Assembly (NCBI GenBank): GCA_023433305.1 | Contig: JAEZCZ010000027.1 | Coordinates: forward strand, 1 to 17,596 | Length of the DNA: 17,596 bases | Source of the DNA: Pseudomonadota bacterium | GTDB taxonomy: Bacteria > Pseudomonadota > Alphaproteobacteria > Sphingomonadales > Sphingomonadaceae | Direction: 5' to 3' | Shown here: piece by piece, positions 6,966 through 13,550 of the stretch | How the letters are laid out: every line of letters begins with the position of its first letter | Position numbering within the stretch: position 1 is the stretch's first letter | The notes under the pieces: generated by a model | What the model saw: only the letters and a program-made list of their open reading frames with translations | What the model was told of the DNA's origin: nothing | The model's database searches: none | Position numbers and translations under genes: made by a program

Positions 6966-8210
6966 GCTTGCCGCCGCGAGCTGCCGGTCGATCCACGCCA
7001 CCGCCCGGCGATAGCGCTCCGCCTCGATCCCGCCGAACCGCCGGCTGAAGTCCACTTCGGACAGCCCCTCGGGCGCCGTCACCAGCGTTTCGGGAAGCAG
7101 GTCCCGCTCCGAAACCCGCTGCAGGGAGAGCGCCGCGGCGCGAGCCGTCTCGGGCGCCACGGCCCGGCGCGCCACGTGCACCCCGGAACGGTCCGCGGCG
7201 AGGTCGACGAACGAGAAGCCCGATCCCGCCGGAAGGCTGTCGTGCAGCTCCTTCCATTCGCCGAGGTTGGACGCGGTCTCTTCGCCGAGCACCGCGGTCA
7301 GCGCAGCCGAGAACGCCCAGTGCTGCGCCAGGTCGGCGCGCTCGCGCAGCATCACCGGTGCAGCCGGGCCGTGGCAACGCGCGCGCTCGGCGCCCGGGCC
7401 CGGCGCCAGCGGATCGGCTCGCTCGCCCACGACATAGAGCGCCAGCGCGACGAACGCGGCCCGGTTGTATTCGGCCGGCTCGATCTCGCTCGCCTCGCGG
7501 AAGGCCCGCCGCACCAGCGCGGTCAGCTCGGCCGGCGGCTCCTCTTTCGCCGCCGCCAGGCCGCAATAGATTCGCGCCACCAGCTTGGCGTCGACCGGCG
7601 CGCCCGCGGCGCTGACCATGTTGCCGACGAGGCCCGTGCGCCGCGGTAAGGCCAGCCGCGCCGAAACGGTGCTCGCCTCCACTTCGAAGCGGCGCACCGT
7701 CTGGTCGAGGTCGGGCAGCTCGACACCTTGGCGCGCCAGCCACCACCGCGCCAGGTCGGCCGAGCGCCGCGAGAGCGAAGCGGGCAAGGGCACATGCCCC
7801 AGCTTCAGCCGGAACTCGGGAAAGCCCTCGTGCGTCCCGGCGATCGCCGCCGAGGCGTTGAACCACAGCCCGGCGAACAGCGGCAGGCTCGCTCGCGCGG
7901 TGAACACCCCGTCGCTCACTTCCGCCGCCACCTTGCGGTGCCCGGCCGCGTCGGTCGCCAGCGCCGACAGCGCCCGCAGCTCCCGGTTGTCGAGGTCGAG
8001 GTCGACAGGCTCCCCCGCCGCCTGCGCCGCCTTGACCTGGTCGATCAGCCCGCGCGCGAGCGCGATGTCCTGGGCGGTCGGCCGCTTGTCCCGGTCGACC
8101 GTCGGGCCGAAGCTGAGCAGCGCGGCGCCGAGCGCGAGCAAGGCCGCCACGGCAAGGAGCAGCCCCCTGCGTGTCCTCGAAACCTTTCGCGTGGCGAGCC
8201 GCTCGGCCAT
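6957..8210 (-). CDS. Conserved hypothetical membrane-anchored protein
   Basis: 417 residues from ATG at 8210. A basic N-terminus precedes one hydrophobic segment (about 15-34, RGLLLAVAALLALGAALLSF), so an inner-membrane anchor with a large periplasmic part is likely. I do not recognise a named family for the whole protein. Near residues 300-355 there is a conserved-looking block: QHWAFSAALTAVLGEETA, then GEWKELHDS, then SGFSFVDLAADRSG. The H...S, KE..D and DLAAD..G pattern recalls YfiM/DUF2279-type proteins and a group of proteobacterial hypotheticals; that link is from memory and tentative. Transcribed alone on the minus strand and convergent, with a 9-base overlap, with the CoA-transferase gene. 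Confidence 0.8.
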   Translation of the reverse strand: MAERLATRKVSRTRRGLLLAVAALLALGAALLSFGPTVDRDKRPTAQDIALARGLIDQVKAAQAAGEPVDLDLDNRELRALSALATDAAGHRKVAAEVSDGVFTARASLPLFAGLWFNASAAIAGTHEGFPEFRLKLGHVPLPASLSRRSADLARWWLARQGVELPDLDQTVRRFEVEASTVSARLALPRRTGLVGNMVSAAGAPVDAKLVARIYCGLAAAKEEPPAELTALVRRAFREASEIEPAEYNRAAFVALALYVVGERADPLAPGPGAERARCHGPAAPVMLRERADLAQHWAFSAALTAVLGEETASNLGEWKELHDSLPAGSGFSFVDLAADRSGVHVARRAVAPETARAAALSLQRVSERDLLPETLVTAPEGLSEVDFSRRFGGIEAERYRRAVAWIDRQLAAASSR

Positions 8211-8343
8211 GCCGCTTCCATCATAGAGGCAGGCATGAACGCCGCCTTACCGCTTCCGTTTCGCGTTGCGCGATCGGGAAGCCGGCTCGCCTACGCCGGG
8301 GCGGCGTTTTGGGGAAGATGGCTGGCGGGGATTTTCCGCGCGC

Positions 8344-8571
8344 TCAGCCGGACGCGATGGCGAACCCGGTGACGATCGTGCCGAGCGCGAGGCCGAACGC
8401 CGCCATCATCACGCCCGCGATGCGCATGGCGTACGCGGCCGGGCGAGGGGCTTCACCCGGCCGGCCGGGCAGTCCTGCGCGACCGCGCGCCAGCCCGGCT
8501 CCCCTCATCGCCAGCACGATGCCGCCGACGATCAGGAGCGCGCAGAAGATGTCGACGATGATGACACCCAT
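8344..8571 (-). CDS. Small two-helix membrane protein, unknown function
   Basis: 75 residues, ATG with AAAGAGA upstream. Two hydrophobic segments (about 2-22, GVIIVDIFCALLIVGGIVLAM, and about 49-73, MRIAGVMMAAFGLALGTIVTGF) flank a Gly/Arg/Pro-rich loop, so a hairpin inner-membrane protein is expected. No family recognised. It follows the 69-residue gene by 21 bases and is the last member of the peroxiredoxin set, so it is probably co-transcribed. A real gene is supported by the membrane pattern and operon position rather than by homology. Confidence 0.6.
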   Translation of the reverse strand: MGVIIVDIFCALLIVGGIVLAMRGAGLARGRAGLPGRPGEAPRPAAYAMRIAGVMMAAFGLALGTIVTGFAIASG

Positions 8572-8592
8572 GAAATCTCTTTCGTTGGCCCG

Positions 8593-8802
8593 TCAGGCCG
8601 CCTTCACCTGGCCTTGCGGCCGCAGCAGCACGGCGAACTTCGATCCGACGCAGCTCTCGTCGGGGCGGTGCCATGCCTGGCTCACCGTGAGAAGCTGCCC
8701 GTCGAGCTCGACCATCTCGCCCACCGCGGGCGTGGTTTCGAAATTCAGCCGGACCGGGTCCTCGTTTGCGTCCTGGCCGTCCTTGTACACGCTTACCAGC
8801 AT
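8593..8802 (-). CDS. Small hypothetical protein with VGE-x-V-x-L-x-G domain
   Basis: 69 residues; the ATG has a near-perfect ribosome binding site (GGAGAGGAG) just upstream, which supports translation. The protein is beta-rich, with PAVGEMVELDGQLLTVSQAW followed by a strand (FAVLLRPQ), and it has one Cys (about 51). I recognise no named family. The pattern of Pro, VGE, hydrophobic-x-L, Gly, V..(A)W and a final L.P strand also occurs in the 120-residue protein at 11485-11847. It lies 27 bases after the peroxiredoxin gene and 21 bases before the small membrane protein, so it is part of the same operon. Confidence 0.75.
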   Translation of the reverse strand: MLVSVYKDGQDANEDPVRLNFETTPAVGEMVELDGQLLTVSQAWHRPDESCVGSKFAVLLRPQGQVKAA

Positions 8803-8829
8803 TGTCCTCTCCTCTCCATGCCACCGGTC

Positions 8830-9462
8830 TCAGGCGGCGAGGTCAACCAGCCGAAGGTACGGCTTCAGCGTCTCGTAGCCCTGCGGGAACTGGCGGCTCG
8901 CTTCCTCGTCCGAAAGCTTCGGCGATATGACCACCCGGTCGCCAGGCTCCCAGTTGACCGGAGTCGAAACCCCGCGCGCATCGGTGAGCTGCAGGCTGTC
9001 GATCGCGCGCAGCAGCTCGGCGAAGTTGCGCCCCGTGCTCGGCGGATAAGTCAGGATCAGCCGGATGCGGTGCGTGGGATCGATCACGTAGACGCAGCGC
9101 ACGGTCAGCTTGGGATCGAGATCGGGATGAATCATCCCGTACAGCACGGAAACCTTGCCGTCGGTGTCGGCGATCATCGGGAAATAGGGCTCGTGCCCTT
9201 GCGTCTCGGCGATGTCGCGGTCCCAGTTGTGATGCGCCTCCACCGGATCGACCGACAGGCCGATCACCTTGATGTTGCGCTTCTCCCACTCGGGGCGCAG
9301 CCGGGCGACCTCGCCGAGCTCGGTGGTGCAGACCGGCGTGAAGTCCTTCGGATGGCTGAACAGCACGCCCCAACTGTCGCCGAGCCACTCGTGGAATGAA
9401 ATCGGGCCGTGGGTGGAATCCTGGGTGAAATCGGGCGCGATCTCGCCGAGCTTCAATGACAT
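8830..9462 (-). CDS. Peroxiredoxin, Prx6 (1-Cys) subfamily
   Basis: 210 residues, ATG preceded by GAGGAG at 7-base spacing. The peroxidatic motif is PKDFTPVC (Pro38, Thr42, Cys45), and the conserved Arg is in LTVRCVYVIDP. The long C-terminal dimerisation domain (PVNWEPGDRVVISP to the end) and the length place it in the Prx6 group, which reduces H2O2 and organic peroxides in the cytoplasm. A second Cys (about 122, in TVRCVY) is present but is not at the usual resolving position. First gene of a three-gene minus-strand set and divergent from a LysR-type regulator, 99 bases apart, which makes regulation by that protein plausible. Confidence 0.95.
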   Translation of the reverse strand: MSLKLGEIAPDFTQDSTHGPISFHEWLGDSWGVLFSHPKDFTPVCTTELGEVARLRPEWEKRNIKVIGLSVDPVEAHHNWDRDIAETQGHEPYFPMIADTDGKVSVLYGMIHPDLDPKLTVRCVYVIDPTHRIRLILTYPPSTGRNFAELLRAIDSLQLTDARGVSTPVNWEPGDRVVISPKLSDEEASRQFPQGYETLKPYLRLVDLAA

Positions 9463-9561
9463 CTAACCGCTCCTCGTCGGATTTGCCCGATGGACGTAGG
9501 CCTTCGCAATGCTATGAGGCAAACGAATGTTATTGCAGCTTGACCGCAGAAAGTTTGCATT
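9463..9561. promoter_or_regulatory. Divergent prx/LysR control region
   Basis: 99 bases between the two starts hold promoters for both genes. It is richer in A/T than its surroundings and contains several GCAA/TTGC half-sites (at about 9506, 9519, 9533 and 9555). One pair forms the partial palindrome GCAA-N10-TTGC at 9519-9536. LysR proteins usually bind interrupted palindromes of the T-N11-A kind in such divergent regions. The assignment is inference from layout plus these repeats. Confidence 0.5.
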
Positions 9562-10410
9562 ATGGACATTGCTGCCGCCCGAACCTTTCTCGAGATCGTG
9601 CGCACCGGCAGTTTCGTGAATGCGGCGCAGAGCCTCCATCTCACGCAGACCGCCATCAGCGCGCGCGTGAAAGTGCTCGAACAACAGCTCGGCCAGCCGC
9701 TGTTCGTCCGCAACAAGGCCGGCGCGAAGTTGACCCCCGCGGGGCAGCAATTCTTCCGGTACGCCTCGACGCTGGTGCAAGTCTGGGAAAGCGCCCGGCG
9801 CGCGGTGGCGCTGCCGCCCGGGCGCGACCAGGTCGTCACCATCGGCGCGGAGCTCAGCTTGTGGAGCCCGCTGCTGCGGCACTGGCTGCTGTGGATGCGC
9901 CGCGAATGCGCGCAAGTGGCGGTGAGCGCCACGATCGACGCCGCCGAGCGGCTCATCGGCCATGTCCAGGACGGCTCGCTCGACGTGGCGGTCGTCTACG
10001 GCACGCCGCGTCGCCCCGGCCTCGTCAGCGAGCTCTTGTTCGAAGAGAAGCTCGTCCAGGTGCGCACGACCCCGCTCGACCAGCCGCTCGAAGCGGCCGA
10101 TCACATCCTGGTGGATTGGGGAGAGGATTTCGCCGCCGGCTTCGCCGCCGCGTTCCCCGACGAACCCAAGGCGGTGGTCTCGATCGGCTACGGCCCGCTC
10201 GCGCTCGACTACATGCTCGCGGTTGGGGGAATCGGCTATTTCCGCGAGGGCTTCATCCGCTCCTACCTCGACGAGGGGCGGCTCGCGAAAGTCTCCGGCA
10301 GCCCGGAGTTCTCCTACTCGGCCTCGGTGGTCCACTCGGCGAAGGCCGACGAAGGCGTGATGGACCGGATACGCACCGGCCTGCGCGTCGCGGCCGCCCT
10401 GTCGGCGTGA
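9562..10410 (+). CDS. LysR-type transcriptional regulator
   Basis: 282 residues; MDIAAARTFLEIVRTGSF is a typical LysR start. The N-terminal winged helix-turn-helix (about 1-60) shows NAAQSLHLTQTAISARVKVLEQQLG and PLFVRNKAGAKLTPAG. Residues about 90-280 form the effector-binding domain (VVTIGAELSLW, LDVAVVYGTPRR, VGGIGYFREGF). General style recalls HdfR-like members. It has only one clear Cys (in RRECAQV), so it lacks the OxyR redox pair although it faces a peroxiredoxin gene. The effector is unknown. It probably autoregulates and controls the divergent operon, as is common for the family. Confidence 0.93.
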   Translation: MDIAAARTFLEIVRTGSFVNAAQSLHLTQTAISARVKVLEQQLGQPLFVRNKAGAKLTPAGQQFFRYASTLVQVWESARRAVALPPGRDQVVTIGAELSLWSPLLRHWLLWMRRECAQVAVSATIDAAERLIGHVQDGSLDVAVVYGTPRRPGLVSELLFEEKLVQVRTTPLDQPLEAADHILVDWGEDFAAGFAAAFPDEPKAVVSIGYGPLALDYMLAVGGIGYFREGFIRSYLDEGRLAKVSGSPEFSYSASVVHSAKADEGVMDRIRTGLRVAAALSA

Positions 10411-10660
10411 CACTCGCCGAAAAAGCATGCGCCTGACTGGTTTCAGTCGCAACTTGTAACGGGACCGGCAAGTTTGTCGCGCTCGTGGCCCGGCGGATTA
10501 CGCCTTTGAAAATCGTAAGATGCTGTAAAAGCAGGAGTTTCTTACCTCCGGCGGCCTGACAATTTCCGACAATTTGGTTCAGCCGCGGCAAAGCGCTGCG
10601 ACAACCCGGTTCTACTTCGGCATCACGCCAACGAGGCGCTGCTTACCGAAGGACAACACC
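10411..10660. other. Intergenic region upstream of the UrcA-family gene
   Basis: 250 bases with no credible gene; relatively A/T-rich around 10500-10580. It should hold the promoter for the UrcA-family gene. It contains a short hairpin after the LysR gene (GACTG/CAGTC, 10435-10448, no T-run) and two copies of GACAATTT ten bases apart (10558-10565 and 10568-10575), a helical-turn spacing that could mark an operator. AAGGA just before 10661 is the ribosome binding site. Confidence 0.45.
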
Positions 10661-10972
10661 ATGAAGACCCTTGCCACTGCGTTCGCCGCTGCTTCGCTGT
10701 CTCTTCTCGCGGTCGCGCCGGCCGCCGCCGAAGAGGTTCAGGCGACCGTCCATTTCGGCGATCTCGACCTGACCACGGCCGCTGGGGCGGAAACGCTCAA
10801 CGCCCGCCTGCTCGGCACCATCGATGCCATGTGCGAGCGGCCCAGCGTCCTCAACATCAAGGCCAACATCGCCTGGAATGAATGCAAGGACACCGCGATG
10901 TCGAGCGCGCTCGAGCAGCTCGCCCTGAAGGGCGTTTCCTTCGCGCGCCCGACGGTCACCGTCGGCGGATAA
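10661..10972 (+). CDS. UrcA family secreted protein
   Basis: 103 residues from ATG at 10661 with AAGGA upstream. A Sec signal peptide (about 1-23, ending APAAA before EE) precedes a small mature domain. The mature part has the UrcA features: a VHFGDLDLTTAAGAETLNARL strand-helix segment, then two conserved cysteines (58 and 75, in DAMCERPS and WNECKDTA) likely to form a disulfide, and a C-terminal helix. UrcA-family proteins are small periplasmic proteins of unknown function, common in Sphingomonadales and Caulobacterales. It is a single-gene unit closed by a strong terminator hairpin and convergent with the receiver gene. Confidence 0.88.
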   Translation: MKTLATAFAAASLSLLAVAPAAAEEVQATVHFGDLDLTTAAGAETLNARLLGTIDAMCERPSVLNIKANIAWNECKDTAMSSALEQLALKGVSFARPTVTVGG

Positions 10973-10996
10973 TCGCAACCACCGCGCTTCCAGCAG

Positions 10997-11026
10997 AACG
11001 GCCGTCGGGAAACCGGCGGCCGTTTT
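10997..11026 (+). terminator. Rho-independent terminator of the UrcA-family gene
   Basis: A 12-bp stem (AACGGCCGTCGG paired with CCGGCGGCCGTT, one G-T pair) with a GAAA tetraloop, running straight into TTTT at 11023-11026. It begins 25 bases after the urcA-type stop and ends just before the stop of the convergent receiver gene, so it also separates the two units. Confidence 0.85.
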
Positions 11027-11029
11027 GAT

Positions 11030-11497
11030 TCAGGCGGCGCCGATGCGTTGCAGCTTGGCTTGCAGGGTGGCGTCGTCGAACGGCTTGGTGACGAAGCCGT
11101 CGGCGCCGGCGGCGATGCCGCGGCCGACGGTCGCGGGCTCGTTCTCGGTGGTGCAGAACACCACTTTCGGCTGCTCGCCGCCCGGTTTCGCACGCAACGC
11201 GGTGACGAACTCGATCCCGGTCATCACCGGCATGTTCCAGTCGAGCAGGATCAGGTCGGGCATCGAGATTTCGCAGCGGCCCAGCGCTTCCTGGCCGTTC
11301 TCGGCTTCGATTACCGAGAAGCCGAGGCCCTCGGCCACGCGGCGCGAGACGCTGCGCATCACGCGCGAATCGTCCACGATAAGGCAATGGCGCTCGCGCG
11401 GCGCGGGCGCCGCGTTCGCCGCCGGCGGGGCGTGCTCCGCCGAAACCGGTTGCGTGGCCCCCGTCGGAGGCGTGGTGCGTTTGATCAGGCCGTGAAT
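11030..11497 (-). CDS. CheY-like receiver protein with non-canonical start (ATT or CTG)
   Basis: About 155 residues if translation begins at ATT (11497-11495), which sits 7 bases after GGAGGAGG. The alternative is CTG at 11488-11486, which overlaps the upstream TGA (CTGA). No ATG, GTG or TTG lies in frame between this point and the GTG inside the first beta-strand (residue 41), so a canonical start would delete the fold. A Pro/Ala-rich N-terminus (about 8-34) precedes a complete receiver domain: DDS (42-44), phospho-acceptor Asp86 in LLDWNMP, Thr116/117 in CTTENE and Lys138 in TKPF. There is no output domain, so it would act through protein contacts like CheY or DivK. No kinase is nearby. It overlaps or abuts the 120-residue gene upstream. 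Confidence 0.85.
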   Translation of the reverse strand: MHGLIKRTTPPTGATQPVSAEHAPPAANAAPAPRERHCLIVDDSRVMRSVSRRVAEGLGFSVIEAENGQEALGRCEISMPDLILLDWNMPVMTGIEFVTALRAKPGGEQPKVVFCTTENEPATVGRGIAAGADGFVTKPFDDATLQAKLQRIGAA

Positions 11498-11847
11498 GGG
11501 TAGACCTCCTCCGCGCCGAAGCCCTCGTCGGAGCCGAATCCCGCCTCGAGGCCGAGACCCTGGCCGGCACGCGGGCCGGTAACCGTACCGAAGCCGTTGG
11601 CGTTGGCGGCAGCGTGAATCGGGGTCGGCTCGGCCGCGTGCGGCGCGGGCGTCAGTCGCACGTGCAGGTAGGGCACCCAGACGTCGCCGTATTCGGCCTT
11701 CTGGTACCACAGGTCGACCACGTCGTACGACGCCCAGAAGCCGTCCGGCCCCTGCAGGCGGATTCCCTCGCCGATACGCGGCACGGCGGCGAAACGCAGC
11801 CGCTCCTGGCTCTGATGGGTCTCGTTCTGGACTTCGATCTCGATCAA
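11485..11847 (-). CDS. Small hypothetical protein (TTG start), partner of the receiver gene
   Basis: 120 residues. The start is TTG at 11847, 8 bases after GGAGGTG, a near-perfect ribosome binding site. The N-terminal ~70 residues form a beta-rich domain with RLRFAAVPRIGEGIRLQG, WASYDVVDLWYQ and YLHVRLTP. The C-terminal ~50 are low-complexity Ala/Gly-rich (HAAEPTPIHAAANANG, GLGLEAGFGSDEGFG). I recognise no family. The core pattern resembles the 69-residue protein of the peroxiredoxin operon. The receiver gene begins within or right at its end, so the two are very likely co-translated and may work together. Divergent from the peptidase gene. Confidence 0.75.
   Translation of the reverse strand: MIEIEVQNETHQSQERLRFAAVPRIGEGIRLQGPDGFWASYDVVDLWYQKAEYGDVWVPYLHVRLTPAPHAAEPTPIHAAANANGFGTVTGPRAGQGLGLEAGFGSDEGFGAEEVYPFTA
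11505..11512 (-). promoter_or_regulatory. Ribosome binding site GGAGGAGG deciding the receiver start
   Basis: On the minus strand GGAGGAGG lies inside the last codons of the 120-residue gene (Glu-Glu region), with 7 bases to the ATT at 11497. Its strength and spacing are ideal for initiation there and support the unusual start. It is in coding sequence, so part of the match could be chance. Confidence 0.6.
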
Positions 11848-11987
11848 CGCTCAGACACCTCCGGACTCGAAAGTCACCGTAACCCCAAATCCTTGCCGAA
11901 TCCCAAATGGCCGACTTCACACGAGGTTGGCGAAGGCCCGCCAGTGCGATAGCGTTACCGCGTAAGGGGGAATCGGGGGGACGGTTC
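11848..11987. promoter_or_regulatory. Divergent intergenic region upstream of receiver unit and peptidase gene
   Basis: 140 bases between divergent starts. For the plus strand TTGGCG, a 17-base spacer and TAGCGT (11930-11958) form a weak sigma-70-like candidate about 30 bases before the ATG at 11988. Nothing else stands out. Confidence 0.3.
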
Positions 11988-13532
11988 ATGCGCAATTGGA
12001 TTCTGGCGCTCGCGCTCGGGCTGGCGCCTGCTTCGGTGCAGGCCGAATGGTTCGAGGCATCGAGCGCCAATTTCGTCGTCTATGCCGACGACAGCGAACG
12101 CGACGTGCGTCGCTTCTCGGAGCAGCTCGAACGATTCCACGCCGCCATGGAGATCGTCACCGGGCTGGAAGGTGAGCGGCCGAGCCCATCGAACCGCGTC
12201 ACCGTGTTCATGGTCAGGAACCAGCGCCAGGTGGAGCGGCTCGCGGGGAACCGCAACATCGCCGGTTTCTACATACCCCGGGCCGGCGGATCGGTCGCCT
12301 TCGTGCCGCGCGTGGACGCCAAGAGCGGGCAGCCCGATTTCCCGATGATCGCGCTGCTCCACGAATATGCCCACCACTTCCTGATCTCGAACAGCCGGTT
12401 CCCCAGCCCGCGCTGGCTCGGGGAGGGCGGGGCGGAGTTCTTCGCCTCGGCCGCGTTCACCAACGACGGCGGCGTTTCCATCGGCAGGCCCGCCGCGCAT
12501 CGCTCGTGGGGCTTGCTGCTCGGCCGCAGCATCACGGCGGCGGAACTGGTCGATCCCACGAATTCAGAGAAGAGTGCGAGGGGCCGGGATCTAGATGAGT
12601 TCTACGGCAAGAGCTGGCTGCTCTATCACTACCTGGTCTTCACCTCGGAGCGTCGGGGCCAGCTTCAGGGCTACTTGCGGGCGATGGCATCCGGCAAGTC
12701 TTCGCTCGAGGCGGCGCAGGAGGTCTTCGGCGACCTCGACCAACTCGAACGCGAGCTGGACCGCTATCTCCGCCAACGCACGATGCTGTCGATGCAGTTC
12801 CAGCCCGGGCAGCTCGAAATCGCCCCGATTGCACTCCGGCGGCTCACCGAGGGCGAGGCGGCGATGATGCCGGTGCGTATTCGCTCGCGGCGCGGCGTGA
12901 CTCGCGAGGAAGCCGTCGAGCTGCTCGGCCAGGCACGCGCTATCGCCGCCAGTTACCCCCAGGACGCGGCCGTGCTCGCCGCGCTCGCGGAAGCTGAATA
13001 CGACGCGGGCAACAATGCGGAAGCGATTGCCGCGGCCGATGCCGCGCTCGCGCTCGATCCCTCGCAGGTCAACGCCTATGTCCAGAAGGGCTATGCGCTG
13101 TTCCGCGAGGCGCCCGAAGCCGAAGACCGCGCGGCCGCCTATCGCGGCGCGATCGCCCCGTTCGTGGCGCTCAACCAGCTCGAGAACGATCACCCGCTCC
13201 CGCTCGTCTACTACTTCCGCAGCTTCGCCGAGCGCGGGGTCGAGCCGCCCGAGCAGGCCGCCCTCGGCCTCACGCGCGCCGCGGAGCTGGCGCCGTTCGA
13301 TCTCCACTTGCGGCTCAATCTCGCCAGCTACCAGATCCAGAAGGGCATGCTCGAAGACGCGCGCGGCAATCTCGTTCCCCTCGCCTACAATCCGCACGGC
13401 GGCGCGATGGCGGACAGCGCGCGCCAGGTGCTGGAGCGGATCGATGCCGGCGGCGAGACTCCGGCGGCCGAGGAACTGATCGCGCTCCTCCACGCCCAGC
13501 CCGCCGACGCCGAGGCGGGCGGCGCGCAATAG
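11988..13532 (+). CDS. Secreted gluzincin-like metallopeptidase with C-terminal TPR region
   Basis: 514 residues from ATG at 11988, behind a G-rich stretch. Residues 1-19 are a Sec signal ending SVQA before EWFEASSANFVVYADD, so the protein is periplasmic or exported. HEYAH (125-129) is an HExxH zinc motif, and Glu146 in WLGEGGAEFF is the likely third ligand, as in DUF1570/gluzincin proteins. The second half (about 300-500) contains TPR-like helical repeats, for example AIAAADAALALDPSQVNAYVQ and ALGLTRAAELAPFDLHLRLN. A protein-binding or quality-control peptidase role is inference. It stands as a single plus-strand gene, convergent with the NTF2-like pair with 18 bases between stops. Confidence 0.85.
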   Translation: MRNWILALALGLAPASVQAEWFEASSANFVVYADDSERDVRRFSEQLERFHAAMEIVTGLEGERPSPSNRVTVFMVRNQRQVERLAGNRNIAGFYIPRAGGSVAFVPRVDAKSGQPDFPMIALLHEYAHHFLISNSRFPSPRWLGEGGAEFFASAAFTNDGGVSIGRPAAHRSWGLLLGRSITAAELVDPTNSEKSARGRDLDEFYGKSWLLYHYLVFTSERRGQLQGYLRAMASGKSSLEAAQEVFGDLDQLERELDRYLRQRTMLSMQFQPGQLEIAPIALRRLTEGEAAMMPVRIRSRRGVTREEAVELLGQARAIAASYPQDAAVLAALAEAEYDAGNNAEAIAAADAALALDPSQVNAYVQKGYALFREAPEAEDRAAAYRGAIAPFVALNQLENDHPLPLVYYFRSFAERGVEPPEQAALGLTRAAELAPFDLHLRLNLASYQIQKGMLEDARGNLVPLAYNPHGGAMADSARQVLERIDAGGETPAAEELIALLHAQPADAEAGGAQ

Positions 13533-13550
13533 CCGGAGTAGCGTCCGAAC

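Noticed and set aside
8235..8372. Small plus-strand ORF (MNAALPLPFRVARSG...) between the two minus-strand genes
   Set aside because: Arg-rich, no family, weak ribosome binding site, and it runs into the small membrane protein gene. I see nothing beyond a chance ORF.
10435..10448. Short hairpin after the LysR gene
   Set aside because: Only 5 bp and not followed by a T-rich tract.
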